DNA of 17,270 bases from the NCBI GenBank assembly GCA_035570595.1, contig DATMLF010000066.1:1-17270 (forward strand), in the 5' to 3' direction. The translations under genes and the position numbers were made by a program. Of this stretch, positions 6,425 through 14,858 are shown piece after piece. A model generated the notes under the pieces. That model did not search any database, was not told the origin of the DNA, and saw only the letters and a list, made by a program, of their open reading frames with translations. Numbering within the stretch: the stretch's first letter is position 1; each line of letters starts with the position of its first letter. The stretch is from AP-15 sp035570595. Lineage in GTDB: Bacteria > Pseudomonadota > Alphaproteobacteria > ATCC43930 > CGMCC-115725.

Positions 6425-7579
6425 ATGGCACGCGACGGCTTCCGGATTTTCGACTCCGACACGCATGTCGGACCCGACGCGCGCATTCTCACCGGCTATT
6501 TGAGCGAGGGCGAAAAGGACCGGCTGCGGGAATGGGAAGAATTCAAATCGGTCGGCCGCTCCGGGCACGAGACCTACACCAAAGGCCAGCGCCGCTATCG
6601 CCGCCGGCTCGGCGTGGCCGAACCCGACGAGGCGCCGGCCGGGTACATGGCGGGGTTCACCGGGGTCAAGCGGTCCCGCCAACCGTCGCCGCTGGTCGAC
6701 GACGATCCCGCCGAGCGCATCAAGGACATGGATTTCGAGGGCGTCGACGCAAACCTGACGCTCCCCTCGGGGTGGTTCGGCACCTGGACAGCGGGCGAGG
6801 ACGTGGCGCTCGAGATGGCGATGTACCGCGCCTATCACCGCTGGATGGCGGATTACTGCGGGGCCTACCCGAACCGGCTCGGCGGGGTGATCCTGGCCGG
6901 CGCCCGCGACATCGAGGGTGCGCTCACCGAGCTCCGCCGCTGGGGCCGCTCTAGCTGGGCCTGGGGGATGATGGTCTACGCGCCCGCCGGCATGCCGCTC
7001 GACCACCCGGCGCTGGAGCCGCTTTACGCCGAAGCCGCCGAGCTCGACCTTGCCGTCGTGCTCCACACGTTCACGGTGATGCCGCCCTACGCGCCGGGCG
7101 GGCAGGACACCTGGGACAATCTGTGGCTCCAGCGCTCGGCGGCCCACCCGTGGTGCGGCATGCGCAACATGGCCGCCCTGATCGGCAGCGGGGTCATGGA
7201 CCGCTATCCGAGCTTGCGGGTCGGCACGCTGGAGGCCGGGCACGGCTGGCTGCCGTTCTGGATGGCGCGGCTCGACGAGCACGCCGAGACGATCAAGGCG
7301 GCCCTCCCCGAGTTGGCACACAAGCCCAGCGAATACGTCAGTGGCGGGCGTTATTTCCAGAGCATCGAGATCCCCGAGGGCGCCAGGTTGACCAACGCCA
7401 TCAGCGACCTCGTCGGCGATCACGTGCTGATGTACGCGTCCGACTATCCGCACGGCGAAAGCCACTTCCCCGAATCGGCGGCGCTGGTGCTGGACTGGGC
7501 AATGGACGCCGGGCGCAAGCGCAAGCTGTTGTGGGACAATGCGGTTCGGTTCTATGCACGGGCTCCGGCCGGCCCCTGA
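6425..7579 (+). CDS. Metal-dependent amidohydrolase family protein (ACMSD-like TIM barrel)
   Basis: A 384-residue protein starting MARDGFRIFDSDTHV; GGAG at 6415-6418 lies 6 bases before the ATG. It resembles the amidohydrolase_2 group, which includes aminocarboxymuconate semialdehyde decarboxylase and related ring-cleavage-acid decarboxylases and hydrolases. Metal ligands are visible as Asp12/His14 in DSDTH, His214 in VVLHTF, His273 in LEAGHGWLPFWMARLDEH, and Asp340/His343 in YASDYPH. Asp340 is the usual catalytic acid or base. An insertion of roughly 80 residues follows the DxH motif, containing a basic stretch near 54-64 and the segment GYMAGFTGVK. The 28-base spacing after the PEP mutase-family gene suggests a shared transcript. 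Reactions in this family range from decarboxylation to C-C hydrolysis, so the precise role is open. Confidence 0.9.
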   Translation: MARDGFRIFDSDTHVGPDARILTGYLSEGEKDRLREWEEFKSVGRSGHETYTKGQRRYRRRLGVAEPDEAPAGYMAGFTGVKRSRQPSPLVDDDPAERIKDMDFEGVDANLTLPSGWFGTWTAGEDVALEMAMYRAYHRWMADYCGAYPNRLGGVILAGARDIEGALTELRRWGRSSWAWGMMVYAPAGMPLDHPALEPLYAEAAELDLAVVLHTFTVMPPYAPGGQDTWDNLWLQRSAAHPWCGMRNMAALIGSGVMDRYPSLRVGTLEAGHGWLPFWMARLDEHAETIKAALPELAHKPSEYVSGGRYFQSIEIPEGARLTNAISDLVGDHVLMYASDYPHGESHFPESAALVLDWAMDAGRKRKLLWDNAVRFYARAPAGP

Positions 7580-7700
7580 CGGGCGAAGCCCCGGCGAGGT
7601 TGACGGAACTGCCATGCCGTTTTCGCCGCGATCGGGCAGTGGCGTTCGCCGCTCACCAGTTCTAGTTTCGTCCCGTAATTAGCGGGAGGTTCGGACCACA

Positions 7701-9338
7701 ATGCCGGACATCATGGCAAGTCCCTCGACCGGCGACGCGATGCCGCAATTCGACGCCGTTGTCGTGGGCGCCGGTTTTGCGGGCCTTTATCAACTGCACT
7801 GCCTGCGCGACCGGCTCGGGCTGTCGGTGCAGCTGCTGGAGGCGGCGGACGGGGTCGGCGGCACGTGGTATTGGAACCGTTATCCGGGCGCCCGCTGCGA
7901 TTCCGAAAGCCATTGCTATTCCTACTCCTTCTCGAAGGAGCTGGAGCAGGAGTGGGAATGGTCCGAGCGCTACCCGCGGCAGCCGGAGATCCTGCGCTAC
8001 CTCAACCACGTTGCGGACCGTTTCGACCTGCGCCGCAGCATCCGCTTCAAGGCGCGGGTCACCGGGGCGGAGTATGACGCTGGCGCCAACCTGTGGCGGG
8101 TGACCGTCGAGAGCGGCGAGACGCTGTCGGCGCGGTTCCTGATCACCGCCGTCGGCTGCTTGTCCACGGCCAACGTCGCCAAGATACCCGGCCTCGAGAC
8201 GTTCGAGGGCAAGTGGCACCACACCGGCCAATGGCCGCATGAAGGCGTCAACTTCTCGGGCCAGCGGGTGGGTGTGATCGGCACCGGCTCGACCGCGATC
8301 CAGGCGATCCCGGTGATCGCCGAACAGGCGGCCCAGCTGACCGTGTTCCAGCGCACCCCCAACTACAGCGTACCGGCCCGCAACGGCCCGCTCACGCCGG
8401 AATTTCAGCGCTACCTGAAGGATAACTACGCCGAAATCCGCCGGAAGATGCGCGAGAGCGTCAACGGCTTCGACTTCTTCATCTCCGAGCGCTCCGCGCT
8501 CGAAGCCTCCGAAGCGGAACGCCAGGCGCTGTTCGAGGAGGCGTGGGAGCGCGGCGGCCTGCGGTTTCGCGCCACCTTCAAGGACATCCTGCTCGACAAG
8601 GCGGCGAACGACACGGCCGCTGACTTTATTCGCGCCAAGATCCGCTCGATCGTCAAGGACCCGGTCACCGCGGCGAAGCTGTCCGACATCGACCACCCCT
8701 ATGCCGCGAAGCGCCCGCCGATCGACACGAATTATTTCGAGACCTACAACCGCGACAACGTCTCGCTCGTCGACGTGCGGGCGGCCCCGATCGAGCGGAT
8801 CACGCCGCGCGGGCTCAAGACGACGGGCGGCGAATACGCGCTCGACACGATCGTCTTCGCCACCGGCTTTGACGCGATGACCGGGCCGCTCCTGCGGATG
8901 AACGTCACTGGCCGGGACGGATGCCGGCTCAAGGACATCTGGAGCGCCGGCCCGCGCACCTATCTGGGGCTGCAAGTTCCGGGGTTCCCGAACCTCTTCA
9001 CGATCACCGGCCCGGGCAGCCCCTCGGTGCTGTGCAACATGCCGGTGGCGATCGAGCAGCATGTCGAGTTCATCACCGACTGCATCGCCTATATGCGCGC
9101 GCACCGCCTCTCGACGGTCGAGGCGACGCCGGAGGCGACCGAGCAATGGGCGGCGCAGGTCAACGAGGCCGCCAACGTCACCCTGCTGCCGCAGGCGAAG
9201 CACTCGTGGTATCTGGGCGCCAACATCCCTGGGAAGCCGCGCGTGTTCATGCCGTACGCCGGCGGCATGGCGCGCTATCGCCGGATTTGCGAGGACGTGG
9301 CGGCGCGCCAGTATGAGGGGCTGGCCCTCGGCGCCTGA
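7701..9338 (+). CDS. FAD-dependent Baeyer-Villiger-type monooxygenase
   Basis: A 545-residue flavin monooxygenase. GGGAGG at 7684-7689 supports the ATG at 7701; an in-frame ATG at 7740, just before the FAD domain, is a possible alternative. The first Rossmann motif GAGFAG (23-28) binds FAD, and the second, GTGSTA (194-199), binds NADPH. Between them the fingerprint FEGKWHHTGQWP (168-179) matches the type I Baeyer-Villiger pattern FxGxxxHTxxWP, distinguishing it from plain FMO or N-hydroxylating enzymes. GTWYWNRYPGARCDSES (54-70) is also typical. Such enzymes insert oxygen beside a ketone, giving an ester or lactone, or oxidise sulfur or nitrogen. It lies 121 bases after the amidohydrolase, so it may have its own promoter. 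The hydrolase and amidase genes nearby could process its products, but this is inference. It ends convergent with the glycan operon. Confidence 0.94.
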   Translation: MPDIMASPSTGDAMPQFDAVVVGAGFAGLYQLHCLRDRLGLSVQLLEAADGVGGTWYWNRYPGARCDSESHCYSYSFSKELEQEWEWSERYPRQPEILRYLNHVADRFDLRRSIRFKARVTGAEYDAGANLWRVTVESGETLSARFLITAVGCLSTANVAKIPGLETFEGKWHHTGQWPHEGVNFSGQRVGVIGTGSTAIQAIPVIAEQAAQLTVFQRTPNYSVPARNGPLTPEFQRYLKDNYAEIRRKMRESVNGFDFFISERSALEASEAERQALFEEAWERGGLRFRATFKDILLDKAANDTAADFIRAKIRSIVKDPVTAAKLSDIDHPYAAKRPPIDTNYFETYNRDNVSLVDVRAAPIERITPRGLKTTGGEYALDTIVFATGFDAMTGPLLRMNVTGRDGCRLKDIWSAGPRTYLGLQVPGFPNLFTITGPGSPSVLCNMPVAIEQHVEFITDCIAYMRAHRLSTVEATPEATEQWAAQVNEAANVTLLPQAKHSWYLGANIPGKPRVFMPYAGGMARYRRICEDVAARQYEGLALGA

Positions 9339-9404
9339 GCGAGGGACGCCCAGCGCCGGCGGGCGGGCAGCGCCGCGCCAGGGCATATCCCGCCGCCCTC
9401 CGTG

Positions 9405-9420
9405 CCCGGAGACATCCGGG
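9405..9420. terminator. Short hairpin in the convergent gap between monooxygenase and AsnB homologue
   Basis: The 115-bp gap 9339-9453 contains CCCGGA-GACA-TCCGGG, a perfect 6-bp stem with a 4-base loop. There is no T-run on either side, so if it stops transcription it is weak or Rho-assisted. No other feature is visible in this gap. Confidence 0.3.
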
Positions 9421-9453
9421 AACCGCGCCGCGGCCGGGTTCGACACAGCCGCC

Positions 9454-11232
9454 TCAACCGCATTCGGCGAGGGCCGCGACGGTGTCGGGCGGCAGGTCGA
9501 TGCGCTCGATGTGGCGGCGATGCCAGAGCGCGTAGAACAACAGGTTCCACGCGGCCCGGCCGGCGCGCTTCTGCCCGGCAAGGGCAAACAGGTTCTCGAC
9601 CGCGTCGGGGCGGCAGATTTCGCGCACCGCCGGGGAACGCGCGACCAGCGGGCCGATCGTCTCGGCGCGGCGGGCGATCCAGCGCGCCACCGGCACGGTG
9701 AAGCCGCGCTTGCGGGCGAGCGGCTGTGCCTGCGGCAGGTGCTCGGCGAGCCACTGGCGCAGCACCCATTTGCCGAGCCCGCGGCGCACCTTCAACTCGT
9801 CCGGCAAGCCGAAGGCGAAGGCCGCCAGCTGGCTGTCGAGATAGGGCGTGCGGCCTTCGGCGCCGTGCGCCATCAGCGAGCGGTCGAGCTTGGTCAACAG
9901 GTCGTTGGGCAGCCAGTCGGCGCAATCGACCGCCTGCGCCGCCTGCAGCGGGGTGCGCCCGCGGGCACTCCCGTGCACCTCGGCCGCTGCGATGCCGTCG
10001 CGCCAGCCGGCGATCTCGCCGCGCAAGACGCCGAGGTCGTCGAGCATGCCGCGGGCGCGCGGCCGGCGGCCGCCGGCCCACCACGGCCGCAGCACGCTGC
10101 GGTAGCGGCCATAGCCGCCCAGCAGCTCGTCGCCGCCCTCGCCCGACAGGATCACCTTGATGCCGGCCGCGCGCGCGGTGCGGGCCAAGACCCAGCTCGG
10201 CAGGATCGCGTAGTCGGCGGCCGGGTCGTCGACGCACGCGACGATCTCGGGCAGCAGCCGCCAAAAATCGGCTTCGCCGAAAGCAACCTCGACGTGCTCG
10301 GCGCCGACCGCCGCGGCGGCAGCGCGCGCCGCCGGCCGCTCGTCGGCCTCGCTGTCGCCAAAGCCGATCGTAAAGGCCTTGACCGGGCGTTCGGCGAGCC
10401 GCGCCATCATCACCAGAACCGCCGTCGAATCGATGCCCCCCGACAAGAACAGCCCGAACGGCACATCCGAGCGCTGATGCATGCGCACGCTGTCGGCGAG
10501 CGCGGCGTCGAGCCGGGCGAGCGCCTCGCCCTCGCCAATCGCGACCGGGCCGTATTCGGGCAGCGCCGCGCGCCGCTCGCGCTCGACGATCCGCCCCTGG
10601 CGAACGACCACGGTCTCCCCCGGCAGCACCCGGTTAATGCCGGCGAAAATCGTCTCGCGGCCGGTCGTGAACTGCATCTGCACGAGCTCGTCGCGCGCCC
10701 GCCGCAGCAGCACCGGGGCGACGATCCCCGCCTCGATCAGGGCGTTGGGCTCCGAGGCGAAGGCAAAGCCGTGCGCGGTCTCCGCGTAATAGAGCGGCTT
10801 GATCCCAAACGGATCGCGCGCCAACACGAGGCGGCGGGCACCGGGGTCATGCAATGCCAGCGCATACATGCCGCGCAGGTGTCGCGTGAAGTCGAGCCCG
10901 TGACGGCGGTAGAGGTGCAGCGGCAGCTCGCAATCCGATTGCGTCGAAAACATAACCGGCCGCGCGCCGCCGCGCAGCTCGTCGCGCAACTCGAGGTAGT
11001 TGTAAATTTCAGCATTGGCGATCAACGCCACGCCGCCGGGCTCGTGGAGAGGCTGCGCGCCGGTCGCGAGGTCGATGATCGCCAGCCGGGTTTGCACCAT
11101 GCCGACATCGCCCGAGCGATATTGGCCGACACCATCCGGGCCGCGATGGCGCAACGCCGCCTCCATCGCCCGCAACGGTGCGGCGGGCGGCGGCGCGCCC
11201 GCGAGCGTCATCAGCCCGGCGATGCCGCACAT
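9454..11232 (-). CDS. asnB: Asparagine synthase (glutamine-hydrolysing) homologue
   Basis: A 592-residue two-domain enzyme. The N-terminal class II glutaminase starts MCGIAG, so Cys2 becomes the nucleophile after Met removal. RHRGPDG (29-35) and NAEIYNY (73-79) are further glutaminase motifs. The synthetase domain has the ATP-binding LSGGIDST (263-270) and SGEGGDELLGGY (363-374). It transfers ammonia from glutamine to an acyl-adenylate. Length and motif order are normal. The oxyanion-hole motif usually written NGE is NAE here, a change also plausible in functional relatives. It is the last gene of a glycosyltransferase operon, and its ATG overlaps the preceding stop in TGATG. In LPS and O-antigen clusters, AsnB homologues are known to amidate hexuronic acids (for example WbpS-type proteins). 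That role suits this position better than free asparagine synthesis, though either is possible. Confidence 0.93.
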   Translation of the reverse strand: MCGIAGLMTLAGAPPPAAPLRAMEAALRHRGPDGVGQYRSGDVGMVQTRLAIIDLATGAQPLHEPGGVALIANAEIYNYLELRDELRGGARPVMFSTQSDCELPLHLYRRHGLDFTRHLRGMYALALHDPGARRLVLARDPFGIKPLYYAETAHGFAFASEPNALIEAGIVAPVLLRRARDELVQMQFTTGRETIFAGINRVLPGETVVVRQGRIVERERRAALPEYGPVAIGEGEALARLDAALADSVRMHQRSDVPFGLFLSGGIDSTAVLVMMARLAERPVKAFTIGFGDSEADERPAARAAAAAVGAEHVEVAFGEADFWRLLPEIVACVDDPAADYAILPSWVLARTARAAGIKVILSGEGGDELLGGYGRYRSVLRPWWAGGRRPRARGMLDDLGVLRGEIAGWRDGIAAAEVHGSARGRTPLQAAQAVDCADWLPNDLLTKLDRSLMAHGAEGRTPYLDSQLAAFAFGLPDELKVRRGLGKWVLRQWLAEHLPQAQPLARKRGFTVPVARWIARRAETIGPLVARSPAVREICRPDAVENLFALAGQKRAGRAAWNLLFYALWHRRHIERIDLPPDTVAALAECG

Positions 11233-12701
11233 CAGGTGCCAACCCCGGTGGCACCCGCCCGGCCCGCGACAACCGGTGCGATGTCGCCCGCGGCTCCCGG
11301 CGGGCCATGCCGGCCGATCGCGGCGACCGCTTCGGCGAACACCCGGTCCACGGTGAGCTCGCCGAGGTCGGGGGCGGCCAGCACCCGAACGGTCCGCCCG
11401 CGCGGCGCGCACCAGGCGGGGTCCGAGGCGGCGGAGAACAGCACGACGATCGGCGAGCCCGCCGCCGCCGCGAGGTGGGTCACGCCGGTGTCGTTGCCGA
11501 CCGTCAGCGCCGCCTGCTGCGCCAGCGCCGCCACCGTGTCGATGTCGGTCTCGCCGATCAGGTCGACCACCTCGGGGCACTGGGCGGCGATTTCGTCGCC
11601 AAGGTGTCGCTCCGCGCTCGACCCGATAACGACCGGCACGTACCCGGCATGGCTCAGGGCTCGCGCCAGCGGGGCGAATCGGCGCGTGGGCCAGCGCTTC
11701 GCGGGATGACGCGGCGACGAGCCCGGAACGAGCAGGACAAACCGGCGCCCGGCGAGACTGCGCGGCAGGTCGCGGTCGACAGCCGGCAACAGCGGTAGCG
11801 GGGTCGGATAGATCCCGGCCATCAGCAGCTGTTCGGCCTGCTTGTCGATCGTGTGCTGACGGTCGCGGTCGAGATTGGCATGGGGGTGGGAACAGCGCCG
11901 GGCGGCGCCGGACCATTCGGGCACGGGGCCCGGGCGGAACAGCCGGGCATAGACGGCGGAGCGCTCGGAGGTCTGCAGATCGTACACCCGGTCGAAACGG
12001 GCCCGCCGCAACCTGCGCCGCAGCGCCAGCCAACCCGGAATATCCAACGGCGCGGGGCGGCGGTCGATCATCACTTCGTCGAAAAAGCCGAGCCGCCCGG
12101 CGAATTCCGCAAAGGCGGAGGTGGTCAGCAACGTCATGCGGTCGCCGCGATGATGCCGGCGAATGGCGGCGACGGGTCCGAGCGCCTGGACGAAGTCGCC
12201 GAGCGCGCTCAGCCGGATGACCAATATTCGCCGCGGGGACGGCCGGCGCTCGGCCGGCCTGATACGCGGGCGGCGCCGCGCCAGCGCGTCAAGGTCGATT
12301 TCGGCGGCCAACTGCTCGAAGGCGACAAACACCGCGGCGTGGGCAGCGATGTCCGCCGACCCGACCGCGGCGGTCAGGCGGTCGACCGTCCGCCTCGCCG
12401 CCGCAATCGCCGACGCGGCGACATCGGGGCCGTCAAGCGACGCCGCCTGCGCCACGAGCACGCGCTGTCGGCGGCGCGCGATCACCACCGGGCGCCGCAC
12501 CAGATGCGCGACCGCCAGGGCGCGCGCGGCGCCGGTGTCGCCGAGGGCGGTGATAAGCCGATAGAGGTCGCAGGCGACGGTGTAGCGCCGGTCGCGATGC
12601 CATGCCCTCTCGTTCCAGGCAAAAAAACGATTGAGCGGCGTACCGGCCGGGAAGTCGCCCGACCGCAGCGGCGTGCCGCGAACCCAGGAGCGGCCTTTCA
12701 T
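11232..12701 (-). CDS. Glycosyltransferase family 9 (heptosyltransferase-like) with N-terminal extension
   Basis: With the ATG at 12701 the product has 489 residues. The GT9 part starts near residue 158 with RRILVIRLSALGDF, where the Asp of GD is in the place of the catalytic base of WaaC/WaaF, and continues to PAKRW (333-337) and the donor-binding GNDTGVTHLAAAAG (402-415). GT9 enzymes move heptose from ADP-heptose to LPS inner core. The first ~155 residues, rich in Arg and Ala (WNERAWHRDRRYTVACDLYR and onward), are not part of a normal 320-350-residue GT9 and I do not recognise them. They look helical. The start is uncertain: an in-frame GTG at 12800 would add 33 residues and overlap the upstream GT4 gene by 29 bases, and neither start has a clear Shine-Dalgarno site. 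The stop overlaps the AsnB start as TGATG. Confidence 0.85.
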   Translation of the reverse strand: MKGRSWVRGTPLRSGDFPAGTPLNRFFAWNERAWHRDRRYTVACDLYRLITALGDTGAARALAVAHLVRRPVVIARRRQRVLVAQAASLDGPDVAASAIAAARRTVDRLTAAVGSADIAAHAAVFVAFEQLAAEIDLDALARRRPRIRPAERRPSPRRILVIRLSALGDFVQALGPVAAIRRHHRGDRMTLLTTSAFAEFAGRLGFFDEVMIDRRPAPLDIPGWLALRRRLRRARFDRVYDLQTSERSAVYARLFRPGPVPEWSGAARRCSHPHANLDRDRQHTIDKQAEQLLMAGIYPTPLPLLPAVDRDLPRSLAGRRFVLLVPGSSPRHPAKRWPTRRFAPLARALSHAGYVPVVIGSSAERHLGDEIAAQCPEVVDLIGETDIDTVAALAQQAALTVGNDTGVTHLAAAAGSPIVVLFSAASDPAWCAPRGRTVRVLAAPDLGELTVDRVFAEAVAAIGRHGPPGAAGDIAPVVAGRAGATGVGT

Positions 12702-12775
12702 CGGCCGGCGGCCCCGCGGCCGAGACCGCTGTCGGCCGCGACGGAGCCGGGGTTCGGCGGCCGCTGTGCTGTCAT
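12698..12775 (-). CDS. 25-codon mini-ORF linking two glycosyltransferase genes
   Basis: The ATG at 12775 overlaps the TGA of the upstream GT4 gene (ATGA). The mini-ORF reads MTAQRPPNPGSVAADSGLGR and five more residues, then stops at a TGA that overlaps the ATG at 12701 of the GT9 gene, again ATGA. This is the same overlap style as the other junctions of the operon. Either it is a translational relay that hands ribosomes to the GT9 start, or the GT9 gene truly begins at 12775 and a one-base difference in 12701-12775 broke the frame. The peptide itself shows no domain and is Pro/Gly/Ala-rich, so it may have no function of its own. Confidence 0.35.
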   Translation of the reverse strand: MTAQRPPNPGSVAADSGLGRGAAGR

Positions 12776-13830
12776 CCGTGCGGGAGCCCGGCGGGCGCAC
12801 GCGTCAGCCGGTCGAAGAAGGCGCGGTAATCGGCGACGACCGCGGCTTCGGTGAACTGGGCCTCGTAGGCGCGGCGCCCGGCCCGCCCCAGCCGGCCCCG
12901 CAATTGCGAGTCCCCGGCAAGCCGCTCGATCGCGGCGGCGAGCGCCGCGGCACCCCCGCCGGGGCAGCCGGGGAGCGGCACCATAAGCCCGTTGACTTCG
13001 TCCTCGATCAACCCGGCCGGGCCGTCGCTGGCGGTGGCGACGACCGGCAGCCCCGCCGACCACGCCTCGATCACGACATTGCCGAGCGGCTCGTGCAATG
13101 ACGGGCACACGAGAAAATCAGCCTGGGCGAGCAACGCCGGCACGTCGTCGCGCCACCCCAGAAACTGTACTCGCGACGCGACCGCGAGATGCCGAGCCAG
13201 CCGCTCCAATTGGCTGCGCAACGGCCCGTCGCCGGCGATCGCGAGTCGAACCTCGCGGGTTTTTGCGAGCGCTTCCAGCAGCAACCCAAACCCCTTGTTC
13301 GGATGAAGCCGGCCGAGCGCCAGCGCGAGCGGCGCTTGACGCGAGGCCCCGGCACGGCGGCACGGCGCGCCTGCGTCGGGGACAAAATTCGGCAGGTAGT
13401 CGATCCGGTCGCACGCCCACCCTTGGGCCACGGCGTAGTCGACGATGGCGCGGGTGTTGGCGACCAGATGATCGCAGCGCCGGTAATATTTCAAATCGTA
13501 ATATCCCCCGAGCCGGGCAACATGCACGAAATTGCCTCGTGGGCAAGCCTGCGTCGCCCGGCTCATCCAGGTCAGCACGACGTCCGGGCGCCACGCCGCG
13601 ACCTCGCGCCGGAAGCCGAATCGCGTGACGACATCGAGCGGGCCGCCAAACCCGAGCTCGCCGACCGTTACCCCGGCGGCGCGCAAATGGCGCGCCCGGT
13701 TGGGATCGCGGCGGATCAGCACCCGCTGGGTTTCGCCGACCCTTTGCAACGCCGACGCCAGCCGGACAAAAAAGGTTTCGGCGCCGCCGTGCCGCGCCCC
13801 GGCCATCGCCTGCAGCAGTCGCCGGCTCAT
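12772..13830 (-). CDS. Glycosyltransferase family 4
   Basis: A 352-residue GT-B enzyme starting MSRRLLQAMAGARHGGAETF. The HGGAE acceptor-side loop (14-18) is typical of GT4. In the C-terminal domain LALGRLHPNKG (170-180) and AIAGDGPLRSQL (198-209) precede the E-x7-E donor motif EPLGNVVIE (247-255, Glu247 and Glu255) and SAGLPVVATASDGPAGLI. It transfers a sugar from a nucleotide donor with retention, at the inner membrane face on a growing lipid-linked glycan or LPS core. The ATG overlaps the stop of the preceding GT4 gene (ATGA). The same frame is open upstream to 14712, but that part lies inside the preceding GT4 gene and does not look like protein. The sugar is unknown. Confidence 0.93.
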   Translation of the reverse strand: MSRRLLQAMAGARHGGAETFFVRLASALQRVGETQRVLIRRDPNRARHLRAAGVTVGELGFGGPLDVVTRFGFRREVAAWRPDVVLTWMSRATQACPRGNFVHVARLGGYYDLKYYRRCDHLVANTRAIVDYAVAQGWACDRIDYLPNFVPDAGAPCRRAGASRQAPLALALGRLHPNKGFGLLLEALAKTREVRLAIAGDGPLRSQLERLARHLAVASRVQFLGWRDDVPALLAQADFLVCPSLHEPLGNVVIEAWSAGLPVVATASDGPAGLIEDEVNGLMVPLPGCPGGGAAALAAAIERLAGDSQLRGRLGRAGRRAYEAQFTEAAVVADYRAFFDRLTRAPAGLPHG

Positions 13831-14858
13831 CTCATCAGTGCTTCGAAGCGCGTGGCCGCCATGTCCCAGCTCAGCCCGCGCTGATGATCGAGCGCCGCCA
13901 GGTGCCAGCGCCGCCACAGAACGTCGTCGCGCAGCACCGTAAGCGCCGCCTCGGCGAAGTCCGCGGCGTTTGTCGCGACGCGCCCGCTGACCCGGTCCGC
14001 GACCCGCTCCGCGACCGCGCCGAGCGGCGTCACGACCGCGGGCACCCCCATCGCCTGCGCCTCGGCCAGCGAGAGGCAGAAGGTTTCCCCCGGGTCGCCG
14101 CGGTACAGCATGACCCGCGCACCCGCGAGCGCCACCGCCAGCGCCGCGCGCCCGACCGGGGCGAACCGGCGCACCCCGAAGCCCGCGAGCGCCTCGGCGC
14201 GGGCAAGCACCGCCTCCATCTCGTCCGCGCGCCGGGCGCCGAGCGCGCCGTAAACCGCGGGCCCGGAATAGACGTGCAGCTCGGCTTCCGGCATGACGGG
14301 TGCGATCCGCGACACCCACAGATCGAGCAGCCAGCCGAGCCCGCGCAGCGGGTTCGACGTAAAGATCGCGCGCGGCGGCGGCGGCTCGCGCGGCGCGCCG
14401 CCGCGAAACCGGTCGACGACACCATAGGGAATGACCTCGCACCCGCCATGCGGCAGCCATGCCGGCACCGTTGTCGCGTGATAGGCGCCGGTCACGACGA
14501 GAGTCGGCCGGTACCAGGCGAGGCGCCAGACGTTGCGCGGCTTGCGCAGGTAGCGCGCCGGGTTGTGCAGCCAGAACAGCCTTCGCCGCGCCCGCCGGAC
14601 GAGCCCGATCACGCGGTGGCTGCGATTGCCGATGTAAAGATCGCAGGCCCTCGGCATGTCGCGCGCCAGCGGCAGCCAACGCACGCCGTTGTGCGTCAGG
14701 GCCGCCTCGCAACGGTTGCGGACCTCGACCGAGTGTCCGCGCGCCGCCAGCGCCTCGGCAAGCGCCACAAAGGCGGTCTCGGCGCCGCCGAGCGGCGCGG
14801 TCTCGGCCATCCGCCCGTCAAACGCAACGGCGTCGTCGGCCATGACGATCTTTGCCAT
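13827..14858 (-). CDS. Glycosyltransferase family 4 (second copy, divergent)
   Basis: A 343-residue protein starting MAKIVMADDAVAFDGRM. The ATG at 14858 overlaps the previous stop as TGATG; one codon earlier is a GTG, a less likely start. The N-terminal loop LGGAETAF (23-30) and the donor motif ETFCLSLAE (258-266, Glu258 and Glu266 in E-x7-E) followed by AMGVPAVVTPLG mark GT4. ISO-type sugar transfer to a surface glycan is expected. It shares only general family features with the next gene, so it is not a recent duplication. Its C-terminus is shorter than usual, with a weakly conserved GRL-like segment replaced by RAIFTSNPLRGLGWLLDLW (163-181), as found in GT4 proteins acting in LPS and O-antigen clusters. 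Confidence 0.92.
   Translation of the reverse strand: MAKIVMADDAVAFDGRMAETAPLGGAETAFVALAEALAARGHSVEVRNRCEAALTHNGVRWLPLARDMPRACDLYIGNRSHRVIGLVRRARRRLFWLHNPARYLRKPRNVWRLAWYRPTLVVTGAYHATTVPAWLPHGGCEVIPYGVVDRFRGGAPREPPPPRAIFTSNPLRGLGWLLDLWVSRIAPVMPEAELHVYSGPAVYGALGARRADEMEAVLARAEALAGFGVRRFAPVGRAALAVALAGARVMLYRGDPGETFCLSLAEAQAMGVPAVVTPLGAVAERVADRVSGRVATNAADFAEAALTVLRDDVLWRRWHLAALDHQRGLSWDMAATRFEALMR

Noticed and set aside
6257..7615. A 452-codon open frame on the minus strand
   Set aside because: Antisense to the amidohydrolase, with low-complexity composition and no ribosome site.
7580..7700. Promoter TTGACG near 7600 before the monooxygenase
   Set aside because: TTGACG looks like a -35 box, but no acceptable -10 box occurs 16-18 bases downstream, so I did not call it.
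7662..9587. A 641-codon open frame on the minus strand
   Set aside because: It lies opposite the Baeyer-Villiger monooxygenase, whose motifs are intact on the plus strand. The minus frame has no recognisable domain.
9061..11709. An 882-codon open frame on the plus strand
   Set aside because: It is antisense to the AsnB homologue and part of GT9 and in a shifted frame to the monooxygenase. Its sequence is Arg/Ala/Gly-rich with no domain, typical of GC-rich shadow frames.
12702..12800. GTG start at 12800 for the second GT9
   Set aside because: It would overlap the GT4 gene by 29 bases and add an Arg-rich, non-conserved-looking stretch. No Shine-Dalgarno site is seen. It is kept only as an alternative.
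13831..14712. N-terminal extension of the GT4 gene in the same frame
   Set aside because: It is inside the preceding GT4 coding region, which has the real motifs in another frame. The ATG at 13830 has the ATGA overlap used through the operon.
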